Notes under the pieces: generated by a model | What the model was told of the DNA's origin: nothing | Databases searched by the model: none | Seen by the model: only the letters and a program-made list of their open reading frames with translations | Translations under genes and position numbers: made by a program | NCBI GenBank assembly: GCA_021780395.1 | Contig: JAJXYU010000152.1 | Location: 1 to 6,250, forward strand | Reading direction: 5' to 3' | Source: Pseudomonadota bacterium | Lineage (GTDB): Bacteria > Pseudomonadota > Gammaproteobacteria > Steroidobacterales > Steroidobacteraceae | DNA length: 6,250 nucleotides | In this document: positions 1 to 6,134 of the stretch, piece after piece | How positions within the stretch are numbered: the first letter of the stretch is position 1 | How the letters are laid out: every line of letters begins with the position of its first letter

Positions 1-140
1 TCGGCCGGCCGACGATCTCGGTCGACGCGAAGAGCGGCGAGTCGCACCTGCGCCACCGGGTGAGCCGCGACGGCTACTACCGCGGTCGCAAGGTGCTCGA
101 GACCAAGGCCGACGCCGCCGCGGCCGCCGACGAAGAGTAG
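1..140 (+). CDS. rpmF: 50S ribosomal protein L32, C-terminal part
   Basis: The window opens inside this gene. The reading frame (first full codon at base 3) ends at a TAG at 138-140 and gives about 45 residues. They include [16 protein letters not shown] followed by DGYYRGRKV, the typical C-terminal half of bacterial L32, a small protein of the large ribosomal subunit. A short acidic, alanine-rich tail ([10 protein letters not shown]) extends beyond the usual end of the E. coli protein. rpmF directly upstream of plsX and fabH is a classic bacterial gene order, which supports the call and suggests cotranscription. The N-terminus and start lie outside the window. Confidence 0.93.
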   Translation, partial: GRPTISVDAKSGESHLRHRVSRDGYYRGRKVLETKADAAAAADEE

Positions 141-157
141 CGCCGGGCCGCGCGTGG

Positions 158-188
158 GGGTGGCCGATCCGCCGCCGCCACGCCACCC
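158..188. repeat. Small inverted repeat between rpmF and plsX
   Basis: GGGTGGC at 158-164 is the exact reverse complement of GCCACCC at 182-188, with a 17-nt loop. It is the only structure I see in the 66-nt gap between rpmF and plsX. There is no T-run after it, so it is not a convincing terminator. It sits just upstream of the GTG start of plsX, where no good Shine-Dalgarno sequence is visible, so it could affect translation. In DNA this GC-rich a 7-bp repeat can easily arise by chance. Confidence 0.2.
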
Positions 189-206
189 TGAGCGCGTTGC
201 CGCGCC

Positions 207-1214
207 GTGCGTTCGCCGCTGCACATTGCCGTCGACGTGATGAGCGGCGATCGCGGTCCCGGGACCTGTGTCCCCGCCGCGCTCGTCGTCGCCCGCGACC
301 ACCCTGACGTCGAGTTCAGCCTCGTCGGCCGTGAGGCCGATCGCCCCGCCGACTGGCGCGAGCGCGCGCCGCCGAACGCCGCCTGGCTCGCCGCGGGCGA
401 TGTCGTCGCGATGACCGATCATCCGCGCGAGGCGCTGCGGCACAAGAAGGACTCCTCGATGCGCCGCGCGGTCGATCTCGTGAGGGCCGGGACCGCGCAC
501 GCCTGCGTGAGCGCCGGCAACACCGGCGCGCTGATGGCCACCGCCCACTTCGTGCTGAAGATGATCCCGGGCGTCGAGCGTCCGGCTATCGCCTCGTGGA
601 TTCCCTCGCGCAGCGGCCACACCTTCATGCTCGACCTCGGCGCGAACGCGACCGCGACCCCGGCGCAGCTGCGCCAGTTCGCGGTGATGGGCAGCGCACT
701 CGCCGAGGACCGCTCGGCGGCGGCCGGCCCGCGCGTCGGCCTGCTGAACATCGGCGAGGAGGACATCAAGGGCGACGAGACGGTGCAGAAGGCGCACGAG
801 CTGCTGTCCGCCTCGGGCCTCAACTACGTCGGATTCGTCGAGGGCCACGACGTGTTCGGCGACGACGTCGACGTCGTCGTCACCGACGGGTTCACCGGCA
901 ACGTCGCGCTGAAGACGATGGAGGGCACCGCCCGCTACATCGCGCAGGCGATGCGCGAGGAGTTCACGCGCGGCGCGATGCGCAAGCTCGGCGCGCTCGC
1001 CGCCGCTCCCGCGCTCGGGGCGCTGCGCTCGCGGCTCGACCCGAGACGCTATAATGGCGCGAGCATGGTGGGGCTCAACGGCGTCGTGATCAAGAGTCAC
1101 GGCAGCGCCGACGCGTTCTCGTTCCAGCGCGCGATCGAAGTGGCCGTCGCCGAAGCGCGCGACGACCTCCCGGCGCGGATCGCTGCGAAGCTCGGCGCAC
1201 CAACGGTGACTTGA
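207..1214 (+). CDS. plsX: Phosphate acyltransferase PlsX
   Basis: PlsX transfers an acyl chain from acyl-ACP to inorganic phosphate. The acyl-phosphate it makes is used by PlsY to acylate glycerol-3-phosphate, the first step of phosphatidic acid synthesis; the enzyme is a peripheral membrane protein. The 335 residues match the usual family length. Visible family motifs are the N-terminal strand IAVDVMSGDRGP (a variant of the common D-x-MGGD-x-GP), SAGNTGAL with N105, LDLGAN, LLNIGEE with N181, DGFTGNV starting at D227, and near the C-terminus DPRRYNGA and GLNGVVIKSHG. The GTG at 207 is the only start codon between an in-frame TGA at 189 and the conserved first strand. No clear Shine-Dalgarno precedes it, so translation may be coupled to rpmF or weak. 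fabH follows 13 nt after the stop. Confidence 0.96.
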   Translation: MRSPLHIAVDVMSGDRGPGTCVPAALVVARDHPDVEFSLVGREADRPADWRERAPPNAAWLAAGDVVAMTDHPREALRHKKDSSMRRAVDLVRAGTAHACVSAGNTGALMATAHFVLKMIPGVERPAIASWIPSRSGHTFMLDLGANATATPAQLRQFAVMGSALAEDRSAAAGPRVGLLNIGEEDIKGDETVQKAHELLSASGLNYVGFVEGHDVFGDDVDVVVTDGFTGNVALKTMEGTARYIAQAMREEFTRGAMRKLGALAAAPALGALRSRLDPRRYNGASMVGLNGVVIKSHGSADAFSFQRAIEVAVAEARDDLPARIAAKLGAPTVT

Positions 1215-1227
1215 GGGATTCACGAGT

Positions 1228-2193
1228 ATGTTCTCAACTATCGCCGGCACCGGCAGCTACCTGCCGGAGAAGATCCTCACCAACGCCGACCTCGAGAAGC
1301 TCGTCGACACCAACGACGAGTGGATCCGCACCCGCACCGGGATCTCGCGCCGGCACGTCGTGGTGCCCGGCGAGACGACGACCGACCTCGCGGAGCACGC
1401 GGCGCGCAGGGCGCTCGAGGCCGCGGGCGTCGAGCCCGCGGACGTCGACCTGATCTGCGTCGGCACGACCACCCCGGACCTCGTGTTCCCGAACGTCGGC
1501 ACGCTGCTGCAACAGCGCCTCGGGATCCACGGCTGCGCCGCGTTCAGCCTCGAGGCGGCCTGCGCGGGCTTCCTGTACGCACTCGGCGTCGCCGACAAGT
1601 TCGTGCGGCTCGGCGATGCGAAGTGCGCGCTGGTGATCGGCGCCGACACGCTCACCCGGATCGTCGACTGGACCGACCGGTCGACCTGCGTGCTGTTCGC
1701 GGACGGCGCCGGCGCGGTGGTGCTGCAGCCCGCGAAAGAGCCCGGGATCATGAGCACCCACCTGCATGCCGACGGCAAGTACAAGGACCTGCTTTTGTAC
1801 CCGGACGGCGTGTCCCTCGGCTTCGACTTGATGCGCGCCGGCAAGGCCGGGGTGCGGATGAAGGGCAACGAGGTCTACAAGGTCGCGGTGAACACGCTCG
1901 GGCAGCTGGTCACGCAGACCCTCGCGGCGAACGGCGTGACGAGGTCCGACCTCGACTGGCTGATCCCGCACCAGGCGAACATCCGGATCATCGAGGCGAT
2001 CGCGAAGCGGCTCGAGATGCCGATGGAGAAGGTTATCGTCACGATCGGCGATCACGGCAACACCTCGGCCGCGTCGGTGCCGCTCGCGCTCGACACCGGG
2101 GTGCGCGACGGGCGGGTGCAGCGCGGGCAGTTGCTGCTCCTCGAGGCGTTCGGCGGCGGCTTTACCTGGGGCTCGGCGCTGCTGCGTTATTGA
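1228..2193 (+). CDS. fabH: Beta-ketoacyl-ACP synthase III (FabH)
   Basis: FabH starts type II fatty-acid synthesis by condensing an acyl-CoA primer, usually acetyl-CoA, with malonyl-ACP in the cytoplasm. The 321 residues are full length. The catalytic triad of this thiolase-fold family is present: Cys112 in EAACAGF, His248 in IPHQANIRI and Asn278 in GDHGNTSAAS, with the same His-Asn spacing of 30 as E. coli FabH. NDEWIRTRTGIS near residue 30 and the C-terminal FGGGFTWGSALLRY are also typical. The ATG is chosen because a GAGGGA Shine-Dalgarno at 1213-1218, overlapping the plsX stop, lies 9 nt upstream, which suggests coupling to plsX. Unlike the usual gene order, no fabD follows; the gene ends 13 nt before the stem of a terminator hairpin. 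Confidence 0.97.
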   Translation: MFSTIAGTGSYLPEKILTNADLEKLVDTNDEWIRTRTGISRRHVVVPGETTTDLAEHAARRALEAAGVEPADVDLICVGTTTPDLVFPNVGTLLQQRLGIHGCAAFSLEAACAGFLYALGVADKFVRLGDAKCALVIGADTLTRIVDWTDRSTCVLFADGAGAVVLQPAKEPGIMSTHLHADGKYKDLLLYPDGVSLGFDLMRAGKAGVRMKGNEVYKVAVNTLGQLVTQTLAANGVTRSDLDWLIPHQANIRIIEAIAKRLEMPMEKVIVTIGDHGNTSAASVPLALDTGVRDGRVQRGQLLLLEAFGGGFTWGSALLRY

Positions 2194-2199
2194 GGCACC

Positions 2200-2230
2200 A
2201 AAAAAAACGCCGCGGCGCGAGCCGCGGCGT
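2200..2230 (-). terminator. Strong intrinsic terminator for the lipoprotein gene, shared with fabH
   Basis: ACGCCGCGGC at 2207-2216 pairs perfectly with GCCGCGGCGT at 2221-2230 (10 bp, 4-nt loop). On the leftward strand the stem is followed by eight T residues (eight A at 2200-2207 on the plus strand), the textbook Rho-independent pattern, so it should end the lipoprotein transcript. In the rightward direction the loop reads GCGA, a GNRA tetraloop, but the following tract (CTTCCTT) is only moderately T-rich, so termination of fabH is probably weaker. Confidence 0.9.
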
Positions 2231-2234
2231 CTTC

Positions 2235-2254
2235 CTTCGATCCCGTGATCGAAG
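2235..2254 (-). repeat. Second hairpin in the lipoprotein 3' untranslated region
   Basis: CTTCGATC at 2235-2242 and GATCGAAG at 2247-2254 form a perfect 8-bp stem with a 4-nt loop. It lies between the lipoprotein stop codon (2267-2269) and the main terminator, so the leftward mRNA would end in two consecutive hairpins. A flanking CTTCC (2231-2235) and GGAAG (2260-2264) could form an alternative pairing. A likely role is to protect the 3' end of an abundant transcript; that role is inferred. Confidence 0.55.
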
Positions 2255-2266
2255 CGGACGGAAGTC

Positions 2267-2584
2267 TTACTTCGAGACCGACTTCTTGAACATCCGATTG
2301 AGCTTCTCGTTGATCTGCTCGATCGAAGTCTGGTTCGCCTGAGCGGTCGAGAGCGCCTGGTTCGCGGTGCTCTGCGCCGCGTTCGCCGCGGACGCCGCGC
2401 TGGACGCAGCCGAGTTCGCCGCCGCCGCGTCGCTCGACGCCTTCGCGGTGTCGCCCTGCAGCTTCGAGACCTGCGACTTCAGGTCGTCGATCTGCGACTG
2501 GATCGGCTTCAGGTCGGTGCAGCCGGTGAACGCGAGCAAGCAGGCCGCGGCGGCCGAAACCTTAACTACCGTTGCGAATTTCAT
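2267..2584 (-). CDS. Lpp/OprI-type murein lipoprotein with alanine-core coiled coil
   Basis: This is a small lipoprotein of 105 residues. An N-terminal KFATVVK is followed by a hydrophobic segment and a lipobox-like AFTGC with Cys22 as the predicted acylation site; F at -3 is less usual than L. The mature part is 84 residues. From I28 to M98 it shows an unbroken 3-4 heptad spacing: I28, I32, L35, V39, L42, T46, then Ala at 49, 53, 56, 60, 63, 67, 70, 74, 77 and 81, then N84, I88, I91, L95, M98. It ends in FKKSVSK, with a terminal Lys as in Lpp and OprI, where that residue is joined to peptidoglycan. Expected role: tethering the outer membrane to the cell wall. The ATG at 2584 has an AGGGGAA Shine-Dalgarno (2591-2597); the same frame runs open to 2683 but that extension would bury the signal peptide. 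Homology to Lpp is by architecture, not close sequence identity. Confidence 0.85.
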   Translation of the reverse strand: MKFATVVKVSAAAACLLAFTGCTDLKPIQSQIDDLKSQVSKLQGDTAKASSDAAAANSAASSAASAANAAQSTANQALSTAQANQTSIEQINEKLNRMFKKSVSK

Positions 2585-2645
2585 AGCATCTTCCCCTAGG
2601 GTTGTGGCATCAGTCTTTGTGAACGAAGGCGTATCGTTGCATGCA

Positions 2646-2666
2646 TGCCCGTCAGGTGGACGGGCA
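2646..2666 (-). repeat. Hairpin in the putative lipoprotein mRNA leader
   Basis: TGCCCGTC at 2646-2653 and GACGGGCA at 2659-2666 form a perfect 8-bp stem with a 5-nt loop. If the promoter proposed at 2688-2717 is right, the hairpin lies about 15 nt from the 5' end of a leader of roughly 97 nt. 5' hairpins of this kind often stabilise mRNAs of abundant lipoproteins, but I see no T-run or known riboswitch pattern, so a specific regulatory role is unproven. Confidence 0.5.
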
Positions 2667-2687
2667 CGCGTGCGCCGAATCATTGCA

Positions 2688-2717
2688 ATTAAAACGAATT
2701 TTCAATGGCAAATGCAA
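2688..2717 (-). promoter_or_regulatory. Candidate sigma-70 promoter of the lipoprotein gene
   Basis: Reading leftward, TTGCAT (2712-2717) as -35 and TTTAAT (2688-2693, one mismatch to TATAAT) as -10 are separated by 18 bp, in a clearly AT-richer patch than the surrounding genes. A nearby alternative is TTGCCA (one mismatch to TTGACA) 18 bp before TGCAAT. Predicted transcription start is near 2681. The exact hexamers are uncertain, but this gap is the only plausible place for the promoter. Confidence 0.45.
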
Positions 2718-2771
2718 CCGTAAATATACCGAGTGTCGTGATAAGGCGACGTTTTCATGCGTGTTTTCGCC

Positions 2772-2805
2772 CGCGCCGAATTAAATCCGTGTCACGATCG
2801 GCGCG
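2772..2805. repeat. Inverted repeat just past the FAD oxidoreductase gene
   Basis: CGCGCCGA at 2772-2779 is the reverse complement of TCGGCGCG at 2798-2805, with an 18-nt loop containing the smaller symmetric element CGTGTCACG. It begins 15 nt after the end of the leftward FAD oxidoreductase gene. There is no T-run on the leftward side, so it is at best a weak terminator or a 3' stabilising hairpin. The rest of the 236-bp gap 2585-2820 holds the lipoprotein leader and promoter and nothing else I recognise. Confidence 0.35.
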
Positions 2806-2820
2806 TCCCTACGGACCGCT

Positions 2821-4764
2821 TCAGCTCTCCAAAAGTTCCATCACCGCGCGGTGCCCCTGGTCGATCGCGCAGTCCGTGTAGGCCTCGCCACCGGAATCGG
2901 AGTTCGCGATCGTGATCCGCCCGAACTGCGCCCGGCCGACCACATAAGGCCGCTGTTCGATCGGCAGGTTCGGATCGAACAGGGGATTGTACTCCGGTGC
3001 GTAACCATGCGCGTGGCGATTCACCGTGATCGCGGTGATATCGCGCGCCGGGTCGAAACCGCCGCCGGCGAGCGCGCGCCCCATGATGTCGCGGATGTGC
3101 CGCTCGAAGGTCGCGAACGGGGTCACCAGCAGGTCCGCGCGGCCGACGCGGTTCTGGTCGAACTCGGACAGTCCGGGCTTGCACGGCGTGCGGGTGAGGT
3201 GCACCAGGATCGGTTCGTCGGGCGTGGTCGGCGCCCGGTAGGCGCCGAGGTCGACCCGTGGGTTCAGATAGAAGTACGAGAAGTAGCAGCCGGGCGTGTA
3301 GACGTAATAGGTCTTCAGCGCCTCGAACGCGCGCCAGTTACGCAGCGCGACCGACGCGTAGACCAGCGGCGTCTTCACCAGCCGGTGCAGCGCCTCGCGC
3401 TGCACGGCGGGCAGGTCCGGCACGAGGTAGGGGATCATCATGTTGTAGCAGGCCATCACCGCGGCGCGCGCGCGCGCCTTGAACGCCCGGCCGTGGCGCA
3501 CGTAGGTGACCTCGACCTCGCGCGCGGTCTGCGGCTCGCCGAGGTTGCGCACGTGGATCACGGTGGTGTTCAGGCGGATCCGCACCGGCGAGTCGGCGCG
3601 GTCGAGCTTCGAGTAGTCGACCCGCGCGGTGATCAGGTTCTCCACGCCGGCGCCGGGCAGCGCCTCGGGGATGAGGTTCCGCACCAGCGAGCGCGCGATC
3701 GTCGCGTTGCCGTCCGGGAAGTGCAGGAACGGCGATCCGCCGGTGTCCTCGTAACCCGCCGGCGTCGGCCCCATCCGCTCGATCGAGCCCTTCGCGAGGT
3801 TCATCCCCTGGAAGCCCGGGAGATGGAACCCCCAGCAGTCGAGCGCGGAGACCGCGTCGGTGCCGACGCCCCATTCGCCCTTGGTGCTCGCGTGGTAGTA
3901 ATGCAGCACCTCGGGCTCGGCGTGCACGTAGTCGCGCAGGAACGCCTGGTAGCTGATCCGCGAGAGCAGCTGCTTCTTCTCGTCGGAGGACAGGCCCGGC
4001 ATGTAGTCGACGTGGCCGGCCTCGATCTCGGCGATCTGCGCCTTCGCCCGCGCCGACAGCGGCGCCGCCGCGAGGGCCTCGGCCCAGGGGCGCGAACCGA
4101 TGCCGACGCAGAGTCGGTCGGCACCGAAGGTCTCGCGGTCGAAGAACGCGGCCCGTTCGAGACCGCGGTGCGCGTAGAACTCGCGGTGCTGCGTCGACTT
4201 CTGCAGCGTCGGGACGTCGATCCCGAGGGTCTCGAGCAGCCCGTACGCGACCCGGCTGTACGGGCGCGGACTGTCGATGTCCTCGGTGCCGCCGTTCATC
4301 AGCTCCATCCGGTCGCCGAAGTGGAACTCGTTGCGTTTCGCGTGGCCGCCGAAGTCGTCGTGGTTCTCGATGATCAGGATCCGGCTGTTCGGGCCGACGC
4401 TCGCGCGGTAGAAGTGCGCGGCGGCGAGGCCGCTGATCCCGCCGCCGACGACGATCAGGTCGTAGTGCTCGCCGGTGTCGGTCGCCTGGGTCCAGTGGCG
4501 GCCGTCACGCAGCGCATGCGCGATCTCGAACGAGCCCGGATGGTCGCCGCGCAGCCCGGTGAGCGCCGGCGGGTAGTAGCCCGGCATGTCCTGGGAAGGC
4601 ATCGCAAGGGTGCCCGGCGGATCGCCGGGCGCGGCGGCGAGAAGCGGTCCGGAGGCGAGGGTGGTCGCGCCGAGCGCGACGCCGTTCAGGAAGTCGCGCC
4701 GGGTGATCGGGCAACCCATGCCGAGCGCCTGGTCGTTCGATCGATCGTCGTCGCCGTTGCCCAT
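2821..4764 (-). CDS. Tat-exported FAD-dependent oxidoreductase, probably spermidine-dehydrogenase-like
   Basis: A flavoprotein of 647 residues. It begins with a twin-arginine signal: ITRRDFLNG (R22, R23), a short hydrophobic stretch and a likely cleavage site after AAA at 43-45, so it should be folded with FAD in the cytoplasm and exported to the periplasm. The dinucleotide-binding site is VVGGGISG (G107, G109, G112), with E133 at the end of the second strand as the expected ribose ligand and FGGHAKRNEF after it. HFPDGNATIARSLVRNLIP in the middle and the C-terminal ITIANSDSGGEAY...AIDQGHRAV complete a flavin amine-oxidoreductase-like pattern. Length, Tat leader and middle motif resemble proteins annotated as spermidine dehydrogenase (SpdH), which oxidise spermidine to diaminopropane and 4-aminobutanal; that substrate is an inference. 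The ATG has a GAGGAG ribosome site (4770-4775) 5 nt away. It is divergent from lexA and appears monocistronic. Confidence 0.85.
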   Translation of the reverse strand: MGNGDDDRSNDQALGMGCPITRRDFLNGVALGATTLASGPLLAAAPGDPPGTLAMPSQDMPGYYPPALTGLRGDHPGSFEIAHALRDGRHWTQATDTGEHYDLIVVGGGISGLAAAHFYRASVGPNSRILIIENHDDFGGHAKRNEFHFGDRMELMNGGTEDIDSPRPYSRVAYGLLETLGIDVPTLQKSTQHREFYAHRGLERAAFFDRETFGADRLCVGIGSRPWAEALAAAPLSARAKAQIAEIEAGHVDYMPGLSSDEKKQLLSRISYQAFLRDYVHAEPEVLHYYHASTKGEWGVGTDAVSALDCWGFHLPGFQGMNLAKGSIERMGPTPAGYEDTGGSPFLHFPDGNATIARSLVRNLIPEALPGAGVENLITARVDYSKLDRADSPVRIRLNTTVIHVRNLGEPQTAREVEVTYVRHGRAFKARARAAVMACYNMMIPYLVPDLPAVQREALHRLVKTPLVYASVALRNWRAFEALKTYYVYTPGCYFSYFYLNPRVDLGAYRAPTTPDEPILVHLTRTPCKPGLSEFDQNRVGRADLLVTPFATFERHIRDIMGRALAGGGFDPARDITAITVNRHAHGYAPEYNPLFDPNLPIEQRPYVVGRAQFGRITIANSDSGGEAYTDCAIDQGHRAVMELLES

Positions 4765-4819
4765 GGAGTCTCCTCGCGCCCGGTGGATGGACGGCGACGT
4801 TACCGCGGCGCGATGCGAC

Positions 4820-4847
4820 TTGCCAGACGGGCATTGCTGTATATAAT
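4820..4847 (+). promoter_or_regulatory. Sigma-70 promoter of lexA-imuA-imuB
   Basis: TTGCCA at 4820-4825 (one mismatch to TTGACA) and a perfect TATAAT at 4842-4847 are separated by 16 bp. The expected transcription start is near 4854, giving a leader of about 24 nt. The -10 hexamer lies inside the first LexA box and the expected start point lies between the two boxes, so bound LexA should block RNA polymerase. This is a strong match in otherwise GC-rich DNA. Confidence 0.85.
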
Positions 4848-4852
4848 TACAA
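4837..4852. promoter_or_regulatory. LexA operator (SOS box) 1
   Basis: CTGT-ATATAATT-ACAA fits the gammaproteobacterial consensus CTGT-N8-ACAG at 7 of 8 conserved positions, with the usual AT-rich spacer. It covers the -10 hexamer of the lexA promoter, as expected for autoregulation. It lies about 73 bp upstream of the divergent FAD oxidoreductase start, so it might also affect that gene. Confidence 0.85.
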
Positions 4853-4854
4853 TA

Positions 4855-4870
4855 CTGTGTAAATACCCAG
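4855..4870. promoter_or_regulatory. LexA operator (SOS box) 2
   Basis: CTGT-GTAAATAC-CCAG also fits CTGT-N8-ACAG at 7 of 8 positions. It starts 18 bp after box 1, leaving only 2 bp between the cores, and runs to within 7 nt of the lexA start codon. Two boxes in front of lexA resemble the E. coli lexA control region. The right half of this box merges with the presumed lexA ribosome site (AGGTG at 4869-4873). Confidence 0.78.
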
Positions 4871-4877
4871 GTGCCCC

Positions 4878-5501
4878 ATGACCGACCTCACGCCCCGGCA
4901 AACCCAGATCCTGCGACTCATCCAGGAGAGCATCGCGACAAGCGGCATGCCGCCGACGCGCGCCGAGATCGCCCGAGCGCTCGGCTTCAAGTCGCCGAAC
5001 GCCGCGGAGGAACACCTGCGCGCGCTCCAGCGCAAGGGCGTGATCGACCTGATCCCGGGCGCCTCGCGGGGCATCCAGCTGAAGGACGTGCTGCGCGAGC
5101 AGATCGGCTTGCCGCTGATCGGCCGCGTCGCCGCCGGCCGGCCGATCCTCGCCGAGGAACACGTCGAGGCGCGTTATCAGATCGACCCGCAGCTCTTCCA
5201 GCCGCAAGCGCACTACCTGCTGAAGGTCCGCGGGATGAGCATGAAGGACGCGGGCATCCTCGACGGCGACCTGGTCGCGGTGCACCGCACGCCCGAGGTC
5301 CGCAATCGGCAGATCGTGGTCGCGCGGCTGGAGAACGAGGTCACGGTCAAGCGCTATCGGCAGGAAGGTCGGATCGTGTGGCTGCTGCCGGAGAACGCCG
5401 AGTTCGAGCCGATCCGCGTCGATCTGCAGCACCAGCCGATGATCATCGAGGGTGTCGTCGTCGGCGTCCTGCGCCGCGGTAAGACCCTGGATGCCGCGTG
5501 A
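4878..5501 (+). CDS. lexA: SOS repressor LexA
   Basis: LexA is the dimeric repressor of the DNA-damage (SOS) response; RecA filaments stimulate its self-cleavage. The 207 residues closely follow E. coli LexA. The N-terminal winged helix-turn-helix contains [15 protein letters not shown] (23-37) and [18 protein letters not shown] (39-56). The cleavage site is Ala86-Gly87 in GRVAAGRP. The catalytic dyad is Ser121 in [10 protein letters not shown] and Lys158 in EVTVKR. The C-terminus (RRGKTLDAA) runs a few residues past the E. coli end. All parts needed for binding and cleavage are intact, and the near identity of the recognition helix region agrees with the E. coli-type boxes seen upstream. The ATG is supported by homology from the first residues; the ribosome site AGGTG (4869-4873) is close and modest. 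imuA overlaps its 3' end. Confidence 0.98.
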   Translation: MTDLTPRQTQILRLIQESIATSGMPPTRAEIARALGFKSPNAAEEHLRALQRKGVIDLIPGASRGIQLKDVLREQIGLPLIGRVAAGRPILAEEHVEARYQIDPQLFQPQAHYLLKVRGMSMKDAGILDGDLVAVHRTPEVRNRQIVVARLENEVTVKRYRQEGRIVWLLPENAEFEPIRVDLQHQPMIIEGVVVGVLRRGKTLDAA

Positions 5502-6132
5502 CGCGGACTCGCTCGCCGAGCTGCTCGCTGATGCGCGCGTCTGGAGGCTGAAGGACGCGACGGCGGCGGCGTCCCGGCCGGTCTGGCCGACCGGCCGGGC
5601 GGTGCTCGATGCGCGGCTGCCGGACGGGGGTTGGCCGACCGCGGCGCTCGTCGAGGTGCTGCTCTCGGACTACGGTCTCGGCGAGGTGCAGTTGTTCCTG
5701 CCCGCGTTGCTCGTTGACGGCGCGCAGCGCGACGCCGGCGCCGGGCGCTGGTTGATCTGGATCGCGCCGCCGTACGAGCCCTATGCGCCCGCGCTCGCCC
5801 AGCAAGGCCTCGATCTGCGGCGTTTCCTGGTCGTGCGTCCGGAATCGGCGACCGAGGCGCTCTGGGCCGCCGAGCAGGCGCTGCAATCGGGCGCTTGCGC
5901 GGCGGTGTTCCTGTGGCTGCAGGGCAGCGACCTGCGCTGGCTGCGTCGCTTGAAGCTCGCCGCCGAGGAGGGCGGCGCGCTCGGGGTGCTGTTTCGTCCC
6001 GACCGGCACCGCTTCGAGTCCTCGCCCGCGACGCTGCGGCTCGCGCTCAGCCGTGACGCGGCGGGACTGCTGCAGATCGAGCTGCTGAAAGTGCGCGGCG
6101 GTCAGCCGGCGTCGATCGCCCTCGAGCCGTGA
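5491..6132 (+). CDS. imuA: ImuA, SOS mutasome accessory protein
   Basis: ImuA is a RecA/SulA-like protein that works with ImuB and the polymerase DnaE2 (ImuC) in damage-induced translesion synthesis. The 213 residues match the family pattern: [20 protein letters not shown] (31-50), then [22 protein letters not shown], then [25 protein letters not shown] and [20 protein letters not shown]. Where RecA has its Walker A loop there is only [11 protein letters not shown], without the GKT, so ATP binding through a normal P-loop is unlikely. The ATG at 5491 is preferred: it overlaps the lexA stop by 11 bp, has GGTAAG 7 nt upstream, and leads straight into the family's N-terminus. The open frame continues upstream to 5452 but adds only lexA-overlapping sequence. 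The overlap implies translational coupling and shared LexA control. Confidence 0.9.
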   Translation: MPRDADSLAELLADARVWRLKDATAAASRPVWPTGRAVLDARLPDGGWPTAALVEVLLSDYGLGEVQLFLPALLVDGAQRDAGAGRWLIWIAPPYEPYAPALAQQGLDLRRFLVVRPESATEALWAAEQALQSGACAAVFLWLQGSDLRWLRRLKLAAEEGGALGVLFRPDRHRFESSPATLRLALSRDAAGLLQIELLKVRGGQPASIALEP

Positions 6133-6134
6133 CG

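Noticed and set aside
1050..1055. A perfect TATAAT inside plsX that could be an internal promoter for fabH.
   Set aside because: It is produced by the Tyr-Asn codons of the conserved RRYNGA motif, and the sequence 17 bp upstream (GCTCGC) is not a -35 element. An internal promoter is possible but not supported.
1320..2342. A 340-codon plus-strand frame overlapping fabH and running into the lipoprotein gene.
   Set aside because: It is Arg/Ala-rich frame-shadow sequence of fabH, which has the full catalytic triad in another frame, and it crosses the terminator.
2585..2683. A longer start for the lipoprotein at 2683.
   Set aside because: It would add 33 charged residues in front of the signal peptide and cross the leader hairpin, whereas the ATG at 2584 has a good Shine-Dalgarno and gives a normal lipoprotein signal.
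2851..4881. A 676-codon open frame on the plus strand opposite the FAD oxidoreductase.
   Set aside because: Its product is rich in Arg, Val and Ala with no recognisable domain, and the opposite frame carries clear FAD and Tat motifs. Long antisense open frames are expected in GC-rich genes because stop codons are rare.
4800..5432. A 210-codon minus-strand frame opposite lexA.
   Set aside because: It has no recognisable motif and covers the LexA boxes and promoter; the plus strand encodes an intact LexA.
5452..5490. An upstream start for imuA at 5452.
   Set aside because: The extra 13 residues come from sequence coding for the conserved LexA C-terminus and have no ImuA resemblance; the ATG at 5491 has a better ribosome site.
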